Assembly: GCF_020921035.1 (NCBI RefSeq) | Contig: NC_063150.1 | Span: 32,659,826-32,723,825 of the forward strand | Origin: Rhodamnia argentea | Taxonomy: Eukaryota; Streptophyta; Magnoliopsida; Myrtales; Myrtaceae | Length of the DNA stretch: 64,000 nt | Direction of reading: 5' to 3' | Shown here: piece by piece, positions 47,175-60,924 of the stretch | Position numbering within the stretch: the first letter of the stretch is position 1 | Layout: each line of letters begins with the position of its first letter | The notes under the pieces: generated by a model | What the model saw: only the letters and a program-made list of their open reading frames with translations | Database searches by the model: none | What the model was told of the DNA's origin: nothing | Position numbers and translations under genes: made by a program

Positions 47175-50100
47175 ATGGATAGTCCTCCCAATTATAGCAG
47201 GCCCTATCAGCTGAGAAGCGGTTACGAGCCGTCCGATACAGAGACGGAGTGGCAGGAAAATCCGCGGCGGGAGCAGAGACAGAACGACGACGATTTGGAG
47301 TTTGGAGGTCCGAAAGTTGATTTGAGCCGGCCCAGGAACATTACCCCACTGAAACTGAGCCGCAGGCAACCTTCCTTCGGTGGGCCTTCTCCTAAAAAGG
47401 AAACTGAAGCCGCTTCAGTTCGACGGAGACACAGCAGTAAGTCGCCGTACAAGCCGAGAAGAGATAATGGAAATGCTCTTTCTCCGATAGGTGGATCAGA
47501 TGCATGCAGAAATGTCAGCCCTTTATCAAAACCCGAGCACTGGAGGCATATTTCTCCTTATAGGCCGGGAAGAGAAGAAAATGCAAATGATGAAAATGAG
47601 ATTACAAGCTCAAACAGGAATTCAAATCGTAGAACACGATCAAGGGATGATAGGGAAGGCCATCTGCAGCTCCTTGATCTGAGTAGAGTAAGTTTGAAAT
47701 CAAACTACGGTCAGCGATCTGTTACTGCACCGAAACAGAGAGCAAGGGACAGGGAACAGCATAACAACTCAAAGGGAGAGCGGACCCTGTCACCATTGGA
47801 AAGAAATGTAATTCAGAAACAGCGGGAAGCTTCTCCCTTGAGAAAACCTTCTGTTGGTGAGATAAATGAAATGGTAGCAAATTTAAAACTCTATAGAGGT
47901 CCCGCTACTGCTACTACTTTTGAAAGCACAGATTCCATATCACCTGGCGATATCTTCTTTTCTCGGGACGACACAGCTTTGGCTTTTCAGAAGAATGTCT
48001 TCCCAAGAAATGATGGGCAGGAGACACGTTTTGTTCCACCACCCAAAACTGTTCCACATAGGGATGTTTCTCATCAACGGGTGAGATCAAATGGTGGCTC
48101 TGACAATAATCCACAAGGGAGTGCATCTAGTTTGAGGGCATCAAGGACGACCCCAAATTCAAATTCCAACATAAGTAGGCAAAGCAGCAACAGAAATAGC
48201 ACTGTGAGTAGTAAGATGAGTGACTTCAGTGCTGGAACAACTGATAGTATTAAGAAATTTACAGCCAACCGCAGGAAGAGCCAGACAGAAACATGGTTTG
48301 CTTGTATGAGGAAAGGGTCTTGTAGAACCTCAAAATCACCTGAACCAACTAGAGCCTTTGATGAAGCCTCCTTCATTGAGAAGGCATTTGTGGTAGAAAA
48401 CCTAAGGCAGTTTTGGGCTGATAAGCATCAACCTCATTCTCTCGATGGATTCAGTTGCCACAAACAGGAAGCACAACTTCTTAAGAAATTAGTAAGTTAT
48501 TCTGCATAATTGAATTTTATGACCTTCCTCTCTGGTGTTTGTCTGTGTGCTAGTTGATAAATTACATTCTTTGTGTTACAAGTAAATAGTACCCTGTGCA
48601 CTAGACTTTCGCATTGGGATTGCTCTTGGCTTATTCTTTTATTGTAAACGTAGTGATAACATTATATTTAGGGCCACTCTTAGTATTGTCCTCTCAATAC
48701 TTCCTGGATGTGTGATCGATTGAGACTATATCTGAATTTAAACTGTGAAATCTGCAGGTGTCAAATGATGTTTGCCCCCATATTTTGTTGAAGGGTCCTT
48801 CTGGATCTGGGAAAAGGGCATTAACAATGGCCCTTTTACATGAGATATACGGTGACCAATCTTGGAATGTACGTCTTTCATAATAATATGTATCAGTTTT
48901 GCAATTTTATATGCCAACGGATCTATAGCTGACTGTTGCCTCAATTTCCCACTATGTAGGTAACTCACGAGTTACGATCCTTCCATATCCAGGTACATAG
49001 ATACTTAGAGTCATGTTCTTCCAGATGGGAAATTCTGATAATGATGTAGTGTCTTTTGTATTTCCAAAATTTTAGCAACATTCCTCCTTTCTTTTTTCTT
49101 TTTGTTTTGGTTTCTCCTAATCCATGATTTTTCAACTGGTGCTTTGGATAATCATTCTTCCCAAAAATGACGCTGATCTCCAACACAGATTATTCTCGTG
49201 ACCGATTAATTCCCCTGTTTTTTCTGTACTAATCATGACATACTTGGTTCGTGCCTATTGCTATGCTTTCCATACACAGGAGAAAAGGCCTACTCAAGTA
49301 ATTATTCCGCTGGCATCCAGCGCTCATCATGTGGAACTGAATGCACATAAAGAAGCCAATTCCAGAATTGCACTAATGGCTTTAGTTAAGGAAATTAGTA
49401 GCAATCATGCAATCATCCCTGAAGTCAGTCATGCAGGTTTTAAGGCAGATCATAAAGGTCAGCATCTCTTAGAACGGACAAAATTATCTCTGCATTATGT
49501 TCCTTGTGCATATTTTTATGAGTTTTGTTGACTTCAGTAATAGTACTCTATGAGATTGACAAAGCAGCAGAAAATGTGCAACACTTGATCAAGTGGATAA
49601 TCGACTGCTATTCGGATTCTTGTAAACTTATACTTTGCTGTGAGGATGATGGGACTATTCTTGAATCAGTGAAAAACCGCTGCAAAGTCATCAAGGTTGA
49701 TGCTCCAATCACTCATGAGGTAATTTTACATTGGTTGCTTATTTGACATGCATAATTAAATAACAATATAGAAGATCAGATTCAATTGAAAATCAGCTTA
49801 TTTGTTGCTGTTGTTGTCACTGCTACTTATGATTTAAACTGGAATGTGTGGATGTGCACAGCTAGCGCATGACATTGAAATGACGTATCTTCATTTTTTT
49901 CAGCATGTCTCCATAGGCCTGTTTAGACATTCAGATTTTTACTTATCATCTCTTATGTTACTTCACAGTTAGGCCTAGCCAGCCCTGGAACTGCAGATAC
50001 AAATTGCACAGATTTAATTGATACACGCAAGTTAGTAGTTTGTGGATATATCTTTGGTTTCCATTTGATGACCAGGCACAAGTTTAGTGTATGTAGGAAT

Positions 50101-53100
50101 AATGTCAGAATTAGCCAGGTCGTCATTCTATTTTCTGTTCTTGGTTTGTCCAAAGGAAAAGTATGAATGTTTTTAAATACTGCTGGACAGCATGTACAGT
50201 GATCCATAAGGTGATTATTACTATGTGCTAGGCTAGTCTCATCTGATTCTGCTTCTCCCCAAACCTCTGCTGTCAATAGTAAGGATGAGGATGTGACAAT
50301 TTCATCATAACTATGTACAGTATAAATTCTCTGCAGCCAATTATATTCAGTGGACTCCGAATGCTATAACCAGAGGTCGTCACTTTTTCTCGTCTCTGCT
50401 CATGCCATCTTTGTTTTCCCAGATTATGGAGATTCTCATCCAAATAGCAAGGAAGGAAGACTTTGAATTACCAATGAGCTTTGCTGCCAAGATAGCCACC
50501 AAATCGAGACAGAACCTCAGAAAAGCTATTATGGCTCTTGAAGCCTGCAAAGCACACAAGTGAACACCATACCGTTAAAAGCACTTGCTTTGTTTTACTT
50601 CATATATTCATATCTCACATGGACATTTTCCTGTACAGCTATCCTTTCATAGATAACCAACCAATTCCATTGGGTTGGGAAGAGGTACTAGTGGAACTTA
50701 CTGCCGAAATTCTGGCTGACCCAACTCAAAAGAGGTATGTATTTGTTGCATAGGTTTGCCCGAATTTCAATGGGAATCGACACTTCCAGAAGTAAATTAG
50801 TTCTCTAAAGATAGATAGGGACTAGAAACATGGATGTGATATGACAATTTGAATTGCCATTGGACTTCTCTAATTGATCCCATTAAGAGGAAGAAATGGT
50901 GGTTCGTTGATTTTAAAAGAATCAGTCATGCTTCTGCTTTGGAGTGATCATTCTAGAATATGATATTTCTTTCAATTCCTTTGGTTCCTGTTTGTTTGTA
51001 GATCTCACAGTTATATTTTTCCATGAAAGATAACTTCCCATAAAATTCACTCTTTACAACTTCTTTGGACATAACTGAAACTGGAAAAGATCCGAAGATC
51101 AGATAAGTAGCATAACACAAGCACCGTGGTTGTTAGTTAAGTGGTCTCCATCTGACAAAGCTCTAATGGAAGTAAGCCTAAGATAATGCAATTCATGTTA
51201 GCCTCAGAGAGAACAACATAAGGCGCTCTCAACATTCCTTGGACGTCCATTACAATTTCATAATGAAGTTATGAAATTATGAAATTGTAATGGACGTCCT
51301 AATATTTTCGGCATAGTGTGGATGAAACAAGCAAATGATCTTGTTCATTATTTAAACAGATTATTCTTTGTAAGGGGAAAGATTCAGAAACTTCTGGTGG
51401 ATTTCGTGCACCCCAAACTGATACTCCTGGTAATGTGTTTGATACCTTTGACGTAATGGCTTATTTATAGTCGCAGGTCCTCATTCAGTGTTCATTTCGA
51501 TTGCGCAGAAGCTTGCAGAACAGTTTTTGAAGGCGGTAGAGGCTGGTTCTAAGAGGGACCTCTACTATTGGCATGCTTATTATGTAAGTTATATTCCGTC
51601 GAGTTTTGTTGTTCGCTATTTTGTCAGCATTGAAGAGACGCCTTTGCCTGTTGTTCTACAGGATAAAAGACTACCAACTGGGACGACTGCTTTACTGAAA
51701 TTAGAAGGTAATAGAAAGAGTTGATTTCCTATGCCACTGAGTAAATGGAATGCATATGAAGAACGTGCCGTCAAAATGCACTTAAACCCCGAGTCTTTCT
51801 TTTGGAATATGTCTAATTTGTTCTGAACGTTACCGCGGAGTTCCAAGGACTCCAAATTTTCAGTTTGATCCTGATTTTCATGAGCCATACAGTGCGAGCA
51901 CTGTCGCTGCTTAGCGGTCTGCTGCTCAATATTGACTTTCTTCAAAACATTGTTGCTCTGTTCTCCGTTTTAAACCTCGTAACCTGTATGAGATTTTGGC
52001 AGTCCAAAAGGCTTTAGATAAAACCAAAATCCATCTCAAGCAAACCAAGAATTCATTGTATCCTTCCCCCTCTTCTTTTTCAAGCAAGGCAATGGGGATG
52101 GAAGAGGGACGGGTTTGGAAAGGCTAACGTGGCCCCAAACCCGTCCCAAAAACTTTCTATTCTTCCCCAAACCTGCTCCAAACTCGTTATACGTTTTGAT
52201 ATAATATCCTAAACCTGCCTCACTGGAGTAGTAGGGCTTTTGTCAGGTACGTGCAATCCGCCTCAGTATTTTTAATGAACAATAATCTTGTATTAATAAT
52301 AAACAACCTCATATATGCAAATGCAACTATTTATTCGAAACCCCTGAATTGTAAATCTCCAATCATAAGTCTACAGAGTCCAAAAATATAAGATTAAGAG
52401 TTTAAGATTAACGATCATAAAAAAATCTAAGTTATAACAATCATTGGAAGCTAGGATTGAAATGGTGGACACAGTTGAAATATCTGATTTTATACTCTAT
52501 TAGGTTTTTAGTACTCACAAAATATCATAACTAAGTAATATGGAGAGTTTTAACAAAGTAGAAGCAACATAAAATATCTCAGCAACCACTATATATCATA
52601 ATAGAGTTAATAGTGTATATTTACTCAACCAACTAAAATAATGAAGGGAACGAATGGCGTTTTAGTGATTATACAATATTGGATTTGGATATCGTGTTTC
52701 TCAACTATGAAATCCCAAGCTCGTTCTATACCCTATGGCTGCGTTTGGTCGTCCGTATAAAACTCGGGATAGGATATGTTTTATCCTATCCAGTGTTTGG
52801 TAGGTGTCTCGGATAGTATAATGTCGGATATATGGGGATATAACCCGGATAAAAAAATCCTAGGGGGAGGGGTAGGATAAGGTCGGATAGGATTTCTCTT
52901 ATCCGTTATATAAAAGCTAACTTTCTTGTCTCATTTGCTTATATTTTCATTTTATTTATTTTTTTTGCAAAGAGGTTTGAAAATCTAATAAAATGTGTAT
53001 ATTTTCAATTTTTTTTTTGTGTATGAGAACATTATTTTTATAGTAATAAGATCGGAATATTTCATGAGCATCACGTAGGGCATATATGTCCTTTATATTG

Positions 53101-53604
53101 ATATACAATTTCTACCAAATGCGGGATATGATAGAATATAAGAATATCCGACTTTAAATCCGTAGTTCACCAAATGATGGATAGGATATGGCCAAATCCC
53201 TAGATTTCTTATCCTATCCTATCCAATCCTATCCCGACCAGAAATCCCGACGACCAAACGCAGCCTATATGGTTTTTAGCAATTGACCCCCAAACGCGTC
53301 CCGCTTTCCCAATTGCTGTACCCATTTACATATTGTTAGGGTTTGTGCTGGTCGGGTACCGTATTATACTCGTCCTGCTTGCATCCCTGGTATGAATGCT
53401 GCCTCACACATATTTAGTTTATGTTCTCCCTAAGTTGAAAGTCTTAGGGATCTCTTAAGATATATGCTGTAAGTTATTTTCTATAGTTGCTATTCCAAGT
53501 TGTGTTTTGTTGCTTACTGGTATCACTTGCAACATGACGCAGAGTTCGTGGCCAAGTTCATGAGCATATACAGGAAAAGTTCCGGCAGAAGTCTCTGTGT
53601 ATAA
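47175..53604 (+). CDS. RFC3-like clamp-loader ATPase with long N-terminal extension
   Basis: Eleven GT-AG exons in phase: 47175-48491, 48758-48868, 48960-48992, 49280-49457, 49538-49719, 50423-50559, 50639-50734, 51360-51429, 51509-51583, 51662-51707, 53543-53604; 768 residues. Residues ~1-435 are polar and low-complexity with many SP, RR and basic-acidic patches, likely disordered. From ~residue 440 the protein aligns with replication factor C subunit 3: Walker A GPSGSGKR (452-459), Walker B-like VLYEID (549-554), LILCC (577-581), NRC in place of the SRC motif (593-595), then [13 protein letters not shown], and an [14 protein letters not shown] end as in RFC3. RFC loads PCNA on DNA in the nucleus. 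The extension and altered motifs suggest a plant-specific paralogue rather than the core subunit; its function is unknown. Intron 10 (1.8 kb) contains a MITE. Confidence 0.85.
51241..51299. repeat. Perfect 59-bp hairpin in intron 7 of the RFC3-like gene
   Basis: Two exact 24-base arms (starting GGACGTCCATTACAATTTCA) flank an 11-base loop. It lies ~60 bp before exon 8. It could be a minimal foldback element or a small-RNA-forming hairpin. No expression evidence can be read from sequence. Confidence 0.9.
52737..53265. mobile_element. 529-bp MITE in intron 10 of the RFC3-like gene
   Basis: Terminal inverted repeats GGCTGCGTTTGGTCGTC and its complement end at 52737 and 53265. TAT flanks both sides (52734-52736, 53266-53268), as a 3-bp duplication would. 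Inside are several GGATAGGATA-like words in both orientations. The GGCTGCGTTTGG terminus is common among plant Tourist/PIF-Harbinger-type MITEs. There is no transposase. Confidence 0.88.
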
Positions 53605-54730
53605 TCGCCATGGTCCCTGTTCGACTCTTCAAGGAGCTTTCTATTTCCTTCTCCTTTCTCTGAGATCTGCTGCTGAAAGAGGTTACGGTACATTTAGGCA
53701 CTTGTCCCCTGCCTTGAACATCAAAACTCATGCAAATGTTCGTGTAAGGTTTAGCTTGGAAGGAGCTAAGTCCGCACGACATATGACTATAGTTTAGTGA
53801 GAAAAGCAAAGGGTATCGCGTGCTTCCCTGTCGTTCTACCTTAGTTTCGCGACCTCGAGCGACTTTCTTTACCATTAAGAGAACTTCACTAGCCAGCGAT
53901 GAGTTTGGGCTTTAGGAGCCGACTTTATGCCACTCCATTCCCATCTCTTGATGCCGGTATGACACAGTTTTATCCCTGGAACAAGATCAATACAGTTTCC
54001 AAGGCTCCAGGAGGTGTGGTGCCTGCACAAATTTGACTCCGAAATCAGTTGCCGGGTTGACCGATCTTGTCGGGTCAGCCCAGATGCACCGTATAGGGTT
54101 CGGACGTTAAAATTCGGACTCTGATTCCTAATTGTCAAATAGAATTGAAGTGTTTTTGCTCAACGCGTTCTTCATTCAAAACTAAACCGAAAGTTAAAGG
54201 AGAACAATGGAACAAGAAGATATGAATCTTGGGTCGAAGATGGATCTATTGACTATTGCTCGGTCCTAGTGGGAAAAGCACAAACACTTCTAAGACCTCG
54301 CGCTGTAAATAATTACAGGGTCATGATTTGATTTCCAAGGTTTAGTTTGTTTTGCAAAAAATGAATAATTTGAAAAATATTTTCTTAAAAATGATCGTTT
54401 ATATCGCTTGAAATAATTAGCTAATGAAAAAAAAAAACTTTATTGTTTATGATCCATTTTCAGGAAATTATTTTTTAAATTATTTATTTTTCGCTAAACA
54501 AAAGGCGCTTTAAAAACAAATACGCAAACTTGATTTTAATCCGATAATACTCTAAGCCTCTCGTTGTTGAAAATAACGCCCGATCGATGAACATGTGCTC
54601 GGTCCCGTGCACATTTTACGACTTTTCCAAGGACGTCTGTCTTGCTGGTTTCTCTCCAACCATGTTCTCACTAGAGCTCTCCTTTCATATCTGTTGCGAT
54701 ATTTCATTTTGGGTTTTCGGGAAAACGATG
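53605..54730. other. 3' region of the RFC3-like gene and intergenic DNA
   Basis: The first few hundred bases are moderately GC-rich and probably contain the 3' UTR. Open frames on either strand (for example 53558-53875 minus, 53597-53797 plus) show no family resemblance. No gene is called. Confidence 0.45.
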
Positions 54731-55521
54731 GTAATAGTTTCTGAACTTTTAAACCAATGTATAATGTCATCTTTAAACTTTTAATTAATTCAATACGATC
54801 TATTAACTATTACTAAATATTTAAGATTACCCCTGGACTTTTCTTTGTTCTATCTAATCTCTCACTTTTTTATAACAATGTCAAATCAGTCTTTAGATAC
54901 TGTTAACAAGTTTTTTTAGTTACTCTTGTATTTGGTTGGTTTTCTTGCTATTTTGACTATCTAATTTACAGATTTAATTAAGTTTAGACAAGAAAAGATG
55001 AAACTCAAGAGCTTGAAAATTTTATCTATCCAAAGAGTCAGGAACGAGATTTATATTAGTATAAACATTATTATTATGGATACGTTATTAGCGTTTTCAA
55101 ATGTACTTAGCAAAACACGTATTCTTACATAGCAAGAATATCAACCCCATACGACTTTTATGGAGGTTCTACTTATTTGTTATGGAGATCGTAAGTTACA
55201 ATATACTTAAATGGAAAGATCACCATATTTTTAATCACCAAAAAGACAAGAAAATTAACAAAAGGGTAACATATTTTTTGTTGGTTTAGGAAATGAATTG
55301 AAGTGAAAAGGTATTCTAAAATCTAGGCAATAATGTAATTATGAAACCTTGTGAATAACACTGATGGACAAATTTGACTTTGTGATGGACTAAAATGAAC
55401 AAATTGAAAGTTTTAAGGACCAAAATTGAACATTTAGTATTTGTTCAAGGACTGTATTGAACAAATTAAATGTCAAAAGATGACATTACATATTAGACAA
55501 ACGTTCAAGGACTACTAATTT
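54731..55521. repeat. Degenerate foldback element A
   Basis: The ends are imperfect inverted repeats of ~100 bp. Left, AATGTATAATGTCATCTTTAA; the complement of the right end reads TATGTAATGTCATCTTTTGA at the matching distance. The interior is AT-rich and noncoding. Confidence 0.65.
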
Positions 55522-56230
55522 TCCTTTTTTCCTCAGAAATTTTAGTCTATATTGAAGAAACCCTAATCATTTCTTTTCAATCCTTAAAGTTGGTGCAAAT
55601 ACGAGGCTTTTTAACGGTTTTTATGTGAGCGTAGGAATCACGGGACAAATATGTTTTTTGGGACTAAAATGCACCCGGAAAAGGGGCAAAAAACTTACAT
55701 AATGAGCAATGTTCATTGGTTGACCATTATTTTTTTGACCGCTATGAGTTAAGGAATTATTGGACGAAAGTGATCGAGTTGACAATGTATCAAGAAATAA
55801 AGTGAAGTCTGTGAGAAATTTCGAGAAATAGATGCCACTTTAGAGATTATTGAGTCAAAGCGAATAAGTTCGTGAGATATTTTGAAATAAAGTTAAGTTT
55901 CGAACGGAAATTTTAAGAAACGGACACCAATTCAATAAAATTCACCAAAGCTCTTTTCCACATTTCGTAGTAGAGGGAATTTGCATCATCTTTCAAACTT
56001 CTATTTCCTACGTAGGCGTAAGGCCTTTGCACGTTTGCCAGTTTCAAGGTAAAACGAGCACTTTCTGTCCATTCAGCGCTAGTCATGCCGAAACTGAATA
56101 CTTTTCCGACACGCTTTTTCTCTTTAGGAAAAACAAATAAAAGAAAGAAAAGTTCGAAAGGAAAACCAATTAAAAAAACAACCCCACGCCCCCCAAAAAA
56201 AAAAAAAACCCAAATCGATGAAAAAGAAAA
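55522..56230. other. AT-rich intergenic DNA; nothing recognised
   Basis: Low-complexity A-rich tracts near 56130-56230. No coding sequence or clear repeat. Confidence 0.4.
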
Positions 56231-56639
56231 GGGAAAAAGCCACCAAAAACCCTAAATTATACCTGCTGTGACACATTTACTCCAAACTTTTCTTTGTGAC
56301 ACAAAAAACCTTAAACTTGTACGTATGTGACACATTTACCCCAAACTTTTTATTGTGACACTAAAAACTCCAAATATATAGGCATGCGACACATTTATCC
56401 CAAATTTTGAGGTAAATGTGTCACATAGATATAAGTTTAAGATTTTTGATGTCACAAAAAAATATTTTAGGATAAATATGTCACACAAATATAAGTTTAG
56501 GGTTTTCGATGTCACAAGAAAAAAATTAGGGTAAATGTGTCATATGAGCAAAAGTTTAGGGTTTTTGGTGTCACAAAAAAAAGTTTGGGGTAAATGTGTC
56601 ACTGTTGACATAGTTCAAGGTTTTTGGTGGTTTTTTCCC
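56231..56639. repeat. Foldback element B: inverted array of ~60-bp units
   Basis: The ends are inverted repeats (GGGAAAAAGCCACCAAAAACC and, complemented on the right, GGGAAAAAACCACCAAAAACC). The arms consist of tandem units containing GTGACACATTTACYCCAAA and GTGACACMAAAAACC words; the second half is the same array in reverse. About three units lie on the left and four on the right. Confidence 0.85.
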
Positions 56640-58383
56640 AAAAGAAAAAAAGCACTCCGACCAACAATCAATCTGAATTTCCTAGGGGTGAGCATAGTTT
56701 CGAGTAGAACCCGAAACCCGAAATTGGATTAGTGACGTTCTAAGATATGCGGGATTGATTCCTAGTTCTAAAAATTGGGAAATATGTTCCGAAGGGTATG
56801 TTCGAAGTAGGCAAAACCCGAAACTTGAAAAGCGTAACATATTTTTGTATTTTTCTTGATATATCTCTTTATGCAATCATGCGGTATTCCGTGATCCGGA
56901 ACTACTAGTTTGAGCTTCCAATTTCGGCGATATTTATAATTAAGACTTTTAATTTGTTAATGTTTCGTATTATATTATGAGTTGTGGTCAGTGAATTGTA
57001 GTAGCAAATAGTGGTCATTAAAGGTGATTGTTTAATGCAACCATTTTATTAAGAATACAGTTGGAACATGTATAAGCCCCGAAACCGATCTTAGAACCTG
57101 TGACATGGTAGATTCCAAATTTCAAAGTATACAGGGTAAGATTTAGATTCCAAAAAAATGAGAAACCTGCTCCAAAGGATATGTTACAAGTTCTAAATGG
57201 AACCCGAAACCGCTCATCCGTATAACTTCCGTATAAATATGCAATCTCTCGCCTAATAGAAGTACATATATATATATATATATATATGCATAATAATCCC
57301 ATTATGTTGTCCCAATTACAAAGTTTTTTAATGTGACCTTTTAATTTTTTTTCTTCCTTTTTTAATTATAGGTAGAAGCTTCACTTCAAAAGAGAAAAGA
57401 TATGCCATCACAAGAATTGGGGTCACCTTATGTAGAGAAAATTATCCAAAAAGTCATAAATTTATCGCACTTTTGTTGATTTAGTGATATCCATATAAAA
57501 TTACTGATATAAACGCCGACCGTCCTACATGGCATGACCTCCGCCGGCCATCAATGAGATCCGACAATGGTCGACGTTGGCGAAAAAAAGTAAAGAGGAA
57601 AATTAGAATGAAAATAAAAAATCTAAAAATTATTTCAAAAAAAAAAATGTGCAGGCAGGCCTTTAATTCTACTCATACATTTTGTGCTCCCCACTATGTA
57701 TGCCGACCAAGAAATGTCAATGCTGGAAATTAGGGTTCATCATTGGCAACAAGAAAGACCCGTTCTGCGTACGATTTCGTGATTGATGCGCACCACTAAC
57801 GTCGACAGGTCCATCGGAGGAATTTCTAGGTGATGCAATCTTGCACTTGATGACTGTCTTGCAAAAATGTTGTTAACAAAAACTATACGATTGAAAACTT
57901 CGATCGATGATCGTGACGACTAATAAGTCGAGATTAAAATTCCACAGCCGAGCCATCGGCAAAGCTTGGTGTAACATTTTTTTTTTTTTAACCTAGAAAA
58001 CATCCCTTGAATAAACTCGACTCCAACATCGAACTCATCTCTCATCAGCGGAGCGAAGTCGAAATATTTCGAGATGCTAGTTTACAATATCGGTTTCCAT
58101 CTTGCGAGACGCGTAACGGTTCATTTTTCTCACACGTAATAATACTTTTAAAAATGGTGTCGAAAAGATTAAATTAGATTTTTGGGTGCCCGATATTTGT
58201 TCAAACGAGTTGAACCGGCTGGAATCAATTAGAAAATGCGTTAAGAACCGGTTTGGACATATCCAATCAAAACCGATCCAAATTGACTGTTTCTTTTTTT
58301 TCCCAAAAATAGACGCATAAGATTTATGTTGTACCGGCACGACACGCGACCCGTTATTATGTATATATAAAAATATCGATGAG

Positions 58384-58416
<33 letters not shown>

Positions 58417-60924
58417 CTTCTATTACGGATTCACGATTAAATTTTTTTGGGTTGGTTGGATATGTTAATTTTGGAATGGCTAGGCTGGATATATGAATTA
58501 AGTAAATATTTTTTTTATACATTTGCATTTTAATTCATAATTTATTGAGAATAATTAAAATAGATTCCGTGAGTATCAAGATGTTGTTGGACTCGCATGT
58601 TACTAATATGTCTGAAGTGCTGATCACGTGTTAGTGACATGACACGATATGATACGAAGATTTGTGGAGAGCGTCCGTGTAACACAACACAAGATGCGGA
58701 GCACATACAAATCAGTGGAGTAGACTTAATTCCAGCAAATGATGACAGCTTGAGCCCAGCAAAGGGGGTGGGGGCCCACAGGAGCTGCTCTTTCTTGCAA
58801 TCGTGGGGCCCACCTGGATTGTTCAATTATTTCACTCCGAATCCCTCTTCTTCTTCTTTTCCTTATTATTATTTTTTTTTTTTGTTCCTCATGTGTTTCT
58901 GACAAAATTCTGGAAGTTTCAGACAAATTCAGAAGCTGCATTTCCTTGCTTTTTTCCATATGCGAATTGCAGCTGTTCCACGGACGAGAAGCCACCTGCC
59001 ATAAAAAAAAAAAAAAAGATCTGAACTTTTACAAAAGGCCAAAAAAAAAACACACACAAGAAAATGTGTCGGAAATTGAACTTTGTCCTTTTTTTTTTCG
59101 CGGAATTTTGCTTTTTGGATCTTTGAATAATGCAAAGGAGGAAAAATTGGAACTGTGAAGGTCGTAAAAGGGGCATAAACATGTGCTTTTCAAGTATTAT
59201 TTTTTTTTGTCCGACCAAAAAAAATTGAGGTTTATTTGGCAGGCTATACAGAGACGGAATATGCTTAAGTGACGATTTTTTATTTATTTATTGTGAGATT
59301 AATGGCATGTTACGAACCATAAAAATTAGATACTAAATAATTAAAAATTATTATGGAGTTCACTCATTTAAAAATTTGAAGTCCACGATATGATGTTATT
59401 TTCATAATCATCTGAAGATTATTATGCCAGCAAAGTCCGAAAAAGACAAATGCCAAAGTGAGAAAAAAAAAAAAAAAAAGACTCTCCCCCTCTCTCTCTC
59501 TCTATCTCGTGGTTCTATACAGACAGACTTCAAAGCTAACATTAAGGTGGATTGTCAGCAACAAGAACCTCGTTTTATGCTTTTTCATTTTCTTGTGTCT
59601 GTGAGAGAGAGAGAAGGTAATGATGGGACACACAAAGCTTCTAAAATAAAATAAACAAAAAAGAATAGAGTGCGGAAATAGAAAAGAAAAGAAAAAAAGA
59701 AAAGAGTATCGTTAAAGCTTGTCTCGGGACACTGATTAAGTAAATTTTTTTTTTGCTCGGTTCGGTTTTTCGAATCTCGATTAAAAGTAATAGGAGAGCG
59801 ATTGTTGTATCGAAAATTATGAATTTGCTTTAATTGATTGTTTAACAAGTGTCTCTAGAGCAATGTTTAACGGATAAGACTGTAGCACAAGCTCCCCTCT
59901 CTTTCCTTTTCAACGAAGTTTCCAAGTTATGGACAAGGCATGGTTTCTTCTCATGATGGATGTTTGGCGGCAAAACTATGTTCTAGGCTTATTTTTATTT
60001 TTTTCTTTTCCATATTTACTTACTTTTTTTTTTTACGGTTTTAATAAAGTCCTTGCATTTGTTCTTTATCTAATTAAAGCATTCTATCTTCATTGATTTT
60101 TCCTAACTAAATCCCTACGACACGATGCCAATATAAATCCAGCCAATGTGGCCATCGGCCGACATCATAGTGTGGCATGAATAAAATTTTCCCGACACGG
60201 ACGTCCATATTGGCTAAGTTTTTATTAATATCATACTCCGACATCGTCCGCATTGCCCAAATTTTTCACGATGACCCCATGGGCATATCATAGTTTGTTT
60301 GCATCACACATTGATGTCGTCTAGCAGCCATATTGGTTGAATTTTATTGTGTTTGGCATCAAAGGGTCTTTATTATAAAATTTGCATAAGTATACTGATT
60401 TAACTGGACAAATTAAAAGTATAGAAATCTGACTAGAAAAATGCGCGAAATTACGTGGACAAAAGGTAATTTTTTCTTAAACTCTATCACGCAAGCTAGC
60501 CACTTATTTCCTAGGGGAGACATTGGATTAACTATTCCTATCGGGAAAGATCAATGAATAATGTAATGAAACTCATCAAAAAGATAGATAAAAATGTAAA
60601 ACTATCCCTAGATATAGCGTCCTGGGATAAAAACATGTAATTGACAATACATATATAGAGACATGTGGGGCTAATAATGAATTAGGACCACGACCACCCA
60701 TAAATTTTGTTTCTATGTTAGCAGTTGCAACAGAGATCTTCTGAATGTGTAATAAATGTTATTCAGGTTTAGCATGGTCCTATTATCCAGCTCTAGCTTC
60801 TTCTGTCTCAGCTATTTATTTTATGTCCTTTTGCTTCTTTTAGTTTTCTCATGAGTTGGATGAGAGATCTTACTGGCGCACCATCATGGATTTCAATATC
60901 ATCTTATATAAATTTTTATTATAC
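56640..60924. other. AT-rich intergenic region with simple repeats; no gene supported
   Basis: Contains a (TA)n run at about 57264-57288, a (CTT)n run at about 58386-58420, a (TC)n run near 59490-59508 and many A/T homopolymers. Repeat-like GC-richer patches at 57520-57590 and 60115-60350 mention CCGGCCATC and GACATCATAGTGTGGCAT words seen in interspersed plant repeats. Open frames up to ~100 codons are composed of homopolymer-derived residues and look like chance. Confidence 0.55.

Noticed and set aside
47222-48376. Minus-strand frames within exon 1 of the RFC3-like gene
   Set aside because: They are shadows of a low-complexity coding exon with no own signals.
58919-59218. Overlapping frames around 58600-59250 rich in Lys or Phe
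   Set aside because: They derive from A/T homopolymers. There are no splice, family or conservation signals.
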